Assembly: GCA_947254465.1 (NCBI GenBank) | Contig: CAMYEU010000019.1 | Coordinates: 1 to 15,293 of the forward strand | DNA from: an uncultured Gemella sp. | GTDB lineage: Bacteria; Bacillota; Bacilli; Staphylococcales; Gemellaceae | DNA length: 15,293 nt | Direction of reading: 5' to 3' | Notes under the pieces: model-generated | Database searches by the model: none | The model's input: only the letters and a program-made list of their open reading frames with translations | What the model was told of the DNA's origin: nothing | Made by a program: the position numbers and the translations under genes | Shown here: in pieces, positions 11,969-15,293 of the stretch | Position numbering within the stretch: the first letter of the stretch is position 1 | Layout of the letters: every line of letters starts with the position of its first letter

Positions 11969-13186
11969 ATGGATAGCCAGACAGCTATAGAAGAAAAAGA
12001 CAAATTATTTAACAAAGGATTTATAACAATAACTACGATTAACTTTATTGTATTTTTAATTTATTACTGTTTTGTAGTTATTACAGCTAAGTATGCAACT
12101 TCTCAATTAGGTGCTACTGCTGCTCAAGCAGGATTTGCCGCTGGTATTTATATTATCGGAACACTTGTTGCCAGACTATACATTGGTAAAAAATTAGAAA
12201 TTGTTGGACGTAAACAAATTTTACGTTTTGGAGCCTTAATCTACTTAATTACAACGGCAGCTTACCTAATTTCATCTAACATCGTTATTTTAGATACTGT
12301 TCGTTTCTTAAATGGATTCGCTTATGGAACTATCTCTACTGCAGCTAATGCAATAGTTACTACTTATATTCCAAAAACACGTAATGGTGAAGGTATTAAC
12401 TACTACGGTTTAAGTACAAGTTTAGCAGCTGCAATTGGACCATTTATCGGTATGTTATTACTTCCTATTACAGGATTTAATGCAGTTATTATTTTAGCAA
12501 TCATATTATCTGTTGCTGTTACAATTGCTTGTTTCTTATTCCCGGTTCAAAATATCGAATTAGACGAAAAACAAAAAAAATTATTAAACAGTTGGGCTTT
12601 AAATACATTTATTGAATATAAAGTATTATTTATCTCTACTGTAGCATTCCTAGTTGGTTTAGCTTACTCTAGTGTATTAGGATTCTTATCAATCTACGCT
12701 GATAGTTTAAACTTATCTACTGCTGGAGCTTTCTTCTTTGTAGTATACGCTCTTATCGTTACAGTTACTCGTCCATTCGCAGGGCGCGTATTCGATGCGC
12801 GTGGTGAGAATGCAGTAATGTATCCAAGTTTTGTATTTTTAACATTAGGTCTATTAATGTTAAGTTTCACAAATGGTAGCTTCATGTTATTATTCTCAGG
12901 AGCTTTAATTGGTTTAGGCTACGGAACATTTATGTCAAATGGTCAAGCCGTTTGTTTAAAACTTGTTGATTCTACTAAAGTAGGTATTGCATTATCTACA
13001 TATTTCATCGGATTAGACCTTGGTCTTGGATTTGGGCCATATGCACTAGGTACTGTTCAAGGCATCTTATCATATAGAGGAATTTACATCCTTTGTGCAA
13101 TAGTAACAATTGGAGTAACTGTTCTTTACGCTATGTTCTACAAAGGTAAAGAAGTACCAGTACTAAAAACTAAAACTAGTCGATAG
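11969..13186 (+). CDS. MFS transporter, DHA1-like exporter
   Basis: A 405-residue major facilitator with about 12 membrane helices. It begins with a cytoplasmic segment (MDSQTAIEEKDKLFNKGF) and helix 1 (TTINFIVFLIYYCFVVITAKYA). The loop after helix 2 carries a motif-A-like GKKLEIVGRKQILRFG (73-88), repeated in the second half as GRVFDARGENAVMYPS. The central loop between halves is short (ELDEKQKKLLNSW). The closest resemblance is to Bacillus and Staphylococcus YwoG/CntE-like exporters, but the substrate cannot be read. ATG at 11969 follows AGGAG by seven bases. Monocistronic, ended by the hairpin at 13204-13236. Confidence 0.88.
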   Translation: MDSQTAIEEKDKLFNKGFITITTINFIVFLIYYCFVVITAKYATSQLGATAAQAGFAAGIYIIGTLVARLYIGKKLEIVGRKQILRFGALIYLITTAAYLISSNIVILDTVRFLNGFAYGTISTAANAIVTTYIPKTRNGEGINYYGLSTSLAAAIGPFIGMLLLPITGFNAVIILAIILSVAVTIACFLFPVQNIELDEKQKKLLNSWALNTFIEYKVLFISTVAFLVGLAYSSVLGFLSIYADSLNLSTAGAFFFVVYALIVTVTRPFAGRVFDARGENAVMYPSFVFLTLGLLMLSFTNGSFMLLFSGALIGLGYGTFMSNGQAVCLKLVDSTKVGIALSTYFIGLDLGLGFGPYALGTVQGILSYRGIYILCAIVTIGVTVLYAMFYKGKEVPVLKTKTSR

Positions 13187-13203
13187 TAATATTAAAAACT
13201 TTA

Positions 13204-13236
13204 AAGAGAGGTGTGAGCATTACTCACACCTCTCTT
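13204..13236. terminator. Bidirectional terminator overlapping the MazG-like stop codon
   Basis: AAGAGAGGTGTGAG (13204-13217) and CTCACACCTCTCTT (13223-13236) form a perfect 14-pair stem with a 5-base loop. TTACTTTTCT continues on the plus strand and TTAAAGTTTTTAAT on the minus strand. It serves the convergent MFS gene and rnmV operon. The stem includes two bases of the MazG-like stop codon (13235-13237). Confidence 0.92.
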
Positions 13237-13516
13237 ACTTTTCTGGATATCGTCTTGCAACATCAACTAATTTTTCTTTTATTATCTTCTTAGGGTCCTC
13301 ATTTAGATGATAACACATTGCTAGAGCATAAATTAACACATCTGCGAGTTCATCTTTTATCTCTTGAATATTATCTCCTTCTTCATTCCATTGGAAATGT
13401 TCTAATAATTCTGCCGCTTCTATAGAAATACTTTTAGAGAATCTTTCTAAAGTATCATACTTTTCCCATCCTCTTTTTTCCCTAAATTCCGTTATTATAG
13501 TTTTTAATTCTTCCAT
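13235..13516 (-). CDS. MazG-like nucleotide pyrophosphohydrolase
   Basis: A 93-residue all-alpha NTP pyrophosphohydrolase of the MazG-like/dCTPP1 group, which hydrolyses (d)NTPs to monophosphate and pyrophosphate as a pool-cleaning step. The magnesium-binding motif ExxE...ExxD is present as Glu33-Glu36 and Glu56-Asp59 (SIEAAELLEHFQW and IKDELADVLIYAL). Length fits a single-domain family member. The ribosome site AAGGA overlaps the rsmA stop codon, ten bases before the ATG, so it is the last gene of the rnmV-rsmA operon. Substrate preference is unknown. Confidence 0.88.
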   Translation of the reverse strand: MEELKTIITEFREKRGWEKYDTLERFSKSISIEAAELLEHFQWNEEGDNIQEIKDELADVLIYALAMCYHLNEDPKKIIKEKLVDVARRYPEK

Positions 13517-13526
13517 ATTTTATTCC

Positions 13527-14387
13527 TTAAATCAAACTATTATTTGTTAAATTATTATATAAATTATAGAATTCTACTAAACTTAGAGTTTCACTTCTTC
13601 TGCCTGGCTCAATATCACTATCTACACAAGCATTTTGCAAATCTTGCTTTTTATCTTTACCATAACTTGAAATTAAATTATTTAATAAAGTTTTTCTGCG
13701 TTGTACGAAACATGAGCGTACGAATTTAAAAAACTTAGCATCAGTTTCAAATTCGCGAGTTTCTTTCGTCATGATTTTTACAACTGCGCTCTCAACATTC
13801 GGTGCTGGTACGAATACTTTTTTCGGTACAGTAAATAGATACTCAACATCAGTGTAGTAATTTAATAAAATCGTTAATGAGTTATAATCTTTTGTTCCTA
13901 CCTTGGCATTCAATCTATTAGCAACTTCCTTTTGCATCATAACTACATAACCATCAATTTTCTCAGTATTCTCGATTAAATGAGTTAAAATTGGAGTTGT
14001 AATATAGTATGGTAAGTTCGCCACCACCATGATTTTCTCGCAATCTGACATCTTCTCAGCGATTATTTTATCAACATCAACTTTTAATATATCATTATTA
14101 ATAATCTCAACATTAGGATAGTCAGCAAGTGTCTCAGATAAAATCGGTAAAAGTCTACCGTCAATTTCAAATGATATTACTTTCTTAGCTTTTTTGGCTA
14201 AAGCTTCTGTAAGAGAACCAATCCCTGGTCCAATCTCTATTACTCCTACATTCCCATTTACTCCAGCCCCATCTACGATTCTATTTAAGATATTCGCATC
14301 TATTAAAAAGTTTTGTCCTAAACTCTTCTTAAACGTGAATCCGTGTTTTTTTAGTATCTCAAAAGTTTTCTTAGGTGTTCCTATCAT
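13527..14387 (-). CDS. rsmA: 16S rRNA adenine-1518/1519 dimethyltransferase
   Basis: A 286-residue KsgA-family enzyme that uses S-adenosylmethionine to dimethylate two adenines in helix 45 of 16S rRNA during late 30S assembly. The N-terminal KKSLGQNFLID (20-30) is typical. Motif I is EIGPGIGSLT (51-60), with the acidic FEID following (73-76), and the adenine-binding catalytic motif IV is NLPYYI (124-129). The C-terminal helical domain includes VRSCFVQRRKTL. ATG overlaps the rnmV stop codon as TAATG. The pairing with rnmV is standard in Bacilli. An older symbol is ksgA. Confidence 0.97.
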   Translation of the reverse strand: MIGTPKKTFEILKKHGFTFKKSLGQNFLIDANILNRIVDGAGVNGNVGVIEIGPGIGSLTEALAKKAKKVISFEIDGRLLPILSETLADYPNVEIINNDILKVDVDKIIAEKMSDCEKIMVVANLPYYITTPILTHLIENTEKIDGYVVMMQKEVANRLNAKVGTKDYNSLTILLNYYTDVEYLFTVPKKVFVPAPNVESAVVKIMTKETREFETDAKFFKFVRSCFVQRRKTLLNNLISSYGKDKKQDLQNACVDSDIEPGRRSETLSLVEFYNLYNNLTNNSLI

Positions 14388-14938
14388 TATTTTAATCCTT
14401 TACTTATTTTTGTCATTTCGTCTAATAAACGTTCTTTAGAAATATTATACATATTAAGTTTATTTAGTAATTGTTTAGCATTGGTATATCCTATATTTAA
14501 TCTTTCACAAAGTTCTTCTCTTAGAACTTTTGAAGTTGCTCCTCCTACTAAACCTAACTCTATCAATATTTCATTACTTATATCATTTTTCACCTCATCC
14601 ATCGGTGTATAATGATTTTTTATAGCCGCAATAATATCTTCTTTACTCGCAGCTTCTATTCCTATTTTTCCTTTACTATCTACGGCTTTTTTATTTGAAA
14701 TATATGCATGTTTGGCCGTCGGGATATTTTTTTCAATTATGCTTCTAATTCTTTTTCCTGCATAATCAGGATCTGTTAGAACTATTAATCCTCTTGTTTT
14801 TTCCAGAAAGATTAGACGTTCTATTTTTTTCTTAGTTAGGGCAGAGCCATTAGTTTCAAATGTATCACAATCTATTGCTTCTTTAACCCTATTAGTATCA
14901 TCTCTTCCTTCTACTACTATTATTTCTTTGATTTTCAT
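14387..14938 (-). CDS. rnmV: Ribonuclease M5
   Basis: A 183-residue TOPRIM-domain nuclease that trims 5S rRNA precursors, with help from ribosomal protein L18 in Bacillus. The TOPRIM motifs are Glu10 (IIVVEGRDD) and Asp56/Asp58 (LTDPDYAG); conserved KIGIEAAS follows at 91-98. I start it at 14938 (MKIKEIIVVEG) because AAAGGA lies seven bases ahead. A longer frame from 14962 would add eight residues but starts right at the predicted transcript start. An extended -10 TGGTATAAT lies at 14977-14969. First gene of the rnmV-rsmA-mazG-like operon. Confidence 0.94.
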   Translation of the reverse strand: MKIKEIIVVEGRDDTNRVKEAIDCDTFETNGSALTKKKIERLIFLEKTRGLIVLTDPDYAGKRIRSIIEKNIPTAKHAYISNKKAVDSKGKIGIEAASKEDIIAAIKNHYTPMDEVKNDISNEILIELGLVGGATSKVLREELCERLNIGYTNAKQLLNKLNMYNISKERLLDEMTKISKGLK

Positions 14939-14968
14939 TTTATTATCCTTTAAAAAATTCATCAGTCT

Positions 14969-14977
14969 ATTATACCA
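14969..14977 (-). promoter_or_regulatory. Extended -10 promoter of the rnmV operon
   Basis: TGGTATAAT on the minus strand fits TGNTATAAT; the -35 region (GAGCAA) is poor. The predicted start is near 14962, leaving a leader of about 24 bases with AAAGGA. Confidence 0.6.
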
Positions 14978-15000
14978 TATTTAGACAGATTTTGCTCATG

Positions 15001-15249
15001 CTAGCATGAACATTTCAAATAGTTGTATATTTCATGCGTAATTTCATTGTGAACTTTATACTTGTAACCATCACAAAGAAAATTCTTTTTTAATTCAAAT
15101 TTATCTTTAAGCTTAATTTTTTCTAGTGCTTTCCCCTTCTTACATACTAGTATTTCCCAATATTTACCAAACTTAACTAGGTAACAATCGTAAGTCTTAT
15201 CACTCTCATATGCGCCAGCCAAATATAAAAGGCCCACAAGGTCTAATAG
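15001..15249 (-). CDS. Unrecognised protein, C-terminal 82 residues (cut by contig end)
   Basis: An open frame runs from the adapter junction at 15249 to TAG at 15003-15001. It reads LLDLVGLLYLAGAYESDK and ends with a Cys-containing tail (YNYLKCSC). It is Lys- and Tyr-rich with a short hydrophobic start, and has no motif I can name. The true start lies outside the window; the apparent upstream MYKRQ is adapter sequence. It ends 62 bases before the rnmV start, same strand. In many Bacilli tatD precedes rnmV, but this fragment does not look like TatD. Confidence 0.55.
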   Translation of the reverse strand, partial: LLDLVGLLYLAGAYESDKTYDCYLVKFGKYWEILVCKKGKALEKIKLKDKFELKKNFLCDGYKYKVHNEITHEIYNYLKCSC

Positions 15250-15293
15250 CTGTCTCTTATACACATCTGACGCTGCCGACGATATGCAGTGTG
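15250..15293 (+). other. Nextera i5-side adapter and index (not genomic)
   Basis: Bases 15250-15282 match the reverse complement of the Nextera read-1 transposase adapter, starting CTGTCTCTTATACACATCT. Bases 15283-15290, TATGCAGT, occupy the i5 index position; the reverse complement ACTGCATA matches, as I recall, index 506. The final GTG fits the P5 primer. Not part of the genome. Confidence 0.97.

Noticed and set aside
11797..12015. Minus-strand frame of 72 codons overlapping the MFS start
   Set aside because: No ribosome site, AT-driven composition, and overlap with the MFS promoter and start. Treated as chance.
14939..14962. Upstream ATG of rnmV at 14962
   Set aside because: It would coincide with the predicted transcript start and has no ribosome site. 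AAAGGA serves the ATG at 14938.
15250..15264. GTG start giving MYKRQ for the right-end gene
   Set aside because: Those five codons are adapter. Only 15001-15249 is genomic, so the gene is 5'-truncated.

Overview
The window is a low-GC, AT-rich stretch of a Gram-positive chromosome. Strong AAGGAGG-type ribosome binding sites, ribonuclease M5 (rnmV), a Bacilli-type ATP synthase cluster next to upp, and OmpR/HisKA two-component genes all point to the Bacilli. My best guess is Gemella or a close relative; that is an impression from gene content and composition, not a computed placement. Both ends are not genomic. Bases 1-44 and 15250-15293 are Illumina Nextera adapter and index sequence, so the genomic insert is 45-15249 and the outermost genes are cut there.

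Layout. (1) 45-3354, minus strand: upp, then ATP synthase genes atpB-E-F-H and the first 118 codons of atpA. No atpI lies between upp and atpB. (2) 3541-4402, plus strand: two small unknown membrane proteins, closed by a bidirectional terminator at 4462-4505. (3) 4506-8178, minus strand: an OmpR-type response regulator and histidine kinase in an overlapping pair, followed by two paralogous membrane-anchored PepSY-domain proteins. (4) 8177-8297: a small orphan RNA gene with its own extended -10 promoter and terminator. (5) 8364-11543, minus strand: a three-gene ABC importer of the TrpX/BPD_transp_2 type (binding protein, permease, ATPase). It sits behind a long leader with a consensus promoter, an 18-codon leader peptide and two tandem terminators built from interchangeable complementary arms. 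(6) 11969-13186, plus strand: an MFS exporter preceded by several TGAAAA/TTTTCA palindromes. (7) 13235-14977, minus strand: rnmV, rsmA and a MazG-like pyrophosphohydrolase in one tight operon. (8) 15001-15249: the 3' end of an unrecognised gene.

The most interesting feature is a self-contained signalling module. The motif TTCAT-N6-TTCAT, on the minus strand, occurs five times. Each time a -10 hexamer (TATAAT or TAAAAT) begins exactly 10 bases downstream. One copy lies before the response regulator, one before PepSY protein A, and three before PepSY protein B in a 67-bp tandem array. This is what direct-repeat activation by an OmpR-family regulator would look like, so the sequence predicts an autoregulated two-component system whose main local outputs are the two PepSY proteins. 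The second is the apparent attenuator in front of the ABC importer, whose leader peptide has one Trp codon near its stop.
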